A stretch of DNA of 64,000 nucleotides, taken from the NCBI RefSeq assembly GCF_003319115.1, contig NZ_QOHF01000023.1, positions 1 through 64,000 on the forward strand, given 5' to 3'. Under the pieces are notes generated by a model. That model had not been told where the DNA came from. It made no database searches and saw only the letters and a program-made list of their open reading frames with translations. A program made the position numbers and the translations under genes. Shown one piece after another: positions 63,971-64,000 of this stretch. The stretch's first letter is position 1. Each line of letters begins with the position of its first letter. This DNA is from Geodermatophilus sp. TF02-6 (GTDB lineage Bacteria > Actinomycetota > Actinomycetes > Mycobacteriales > Geodermatophilaceae).

Positions 63971-64000
63971 CCGGCCAGCCTGCGCCGGTGACCCGGCCGG

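Overview
The window is chromosomal DNA of a very GC-rich actinobacterium, most likely a member of the Geodermatophilaceae (Blastococcus, Geodermatophilus or Modestobacter type). The reasons are the codon use, the DUF222 endonuclease gene with an SOS box, the family of GC-rich intergenic repeats containing GGACCC and CTGCAGG cores, and a housekeeping gene order that matches the mycobacterial galU-moeA-rimJ / pmt-rsmI / metG-tatD-rpf-rsmA-ispE / pth-rplY-prs-glmU / mfd-mazG block. No plasmid, phage, CRISPR, integrase or transposase gene was seen.

Layout. 1-1.5 kb: truncated DUF222 gene under a perfect LexA box. 1.7-7.3 kb: mazG, a SurA-like lipoprotein and mfd. 7.5-25.1 kb: an exopolysaccharide (EPS) locus placed between mfd and pth. 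It holds a CTP-dependent nucleotidyltransferase, a Wzz-like protein, a Wzy-like polymerase, two glycosyltransferases, a flippase, a CDP-alcohol phosphatidyltransferase, an initiating phosphoglycosyltransferase and two tandem ~1190-residue secreted PKD/LamG proteins. A BldD-like motif recurs upstream of four of its transcription units, which suggests c-di-GMP control. 25.4-37.1 kb: pth, rplY, prs, glmU, tRNA-Gln, ispE, rsmA, an RpfB-like factor, a membrane protein, a TatD nuclease and metG. pth and rsmA have no ATG, GTG or TTG start and seem to use CTG.

37-47.3 kb: a membrane protein, an amino-acid permease, a CorA-like channel, an AbiEi/DUF559 gene bracketed by two related long hairpins, rsmI, a protein O-mannosyltransferase gene, an MFS exporter, an enoyl-CoA hydratase-like gene and an RHH/Doc module with a ruined Fic motif.

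47.3-58.5 kb: a catabolic island flanked by two identical tRNA-Ala(CGC) genes in direct repeat. It encodes a ribose-type ABC importer, a ketose epimerase-like protein, two alcohol or polyol dehydrogenases, a split transketolase, an aldehyde dehydrogenase and a MarR regulator, with no sugar kinase. Its two main units diverge from a control region in which each -35 box lies inside a TTTACnTGTAAA-like palindrome.

58.6-62.6 kb: a SepX/GlpR-like membrane protein, a RimJ-like acetyltransferase, a gephyrin-like MoeA/Glp protein and galU, an actinobacterial cell-division and envelope cluster. 62.8-64 kb: a flavin-dependent monooxygenase gene frameshifted near its 3' end and run into the remnant of an SDR gene. 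The strongest candidates for something new are the hairpin-bracketed DUF559 gene, the kinase-free transketolase island and the putative BldD-controlled EPS locus.
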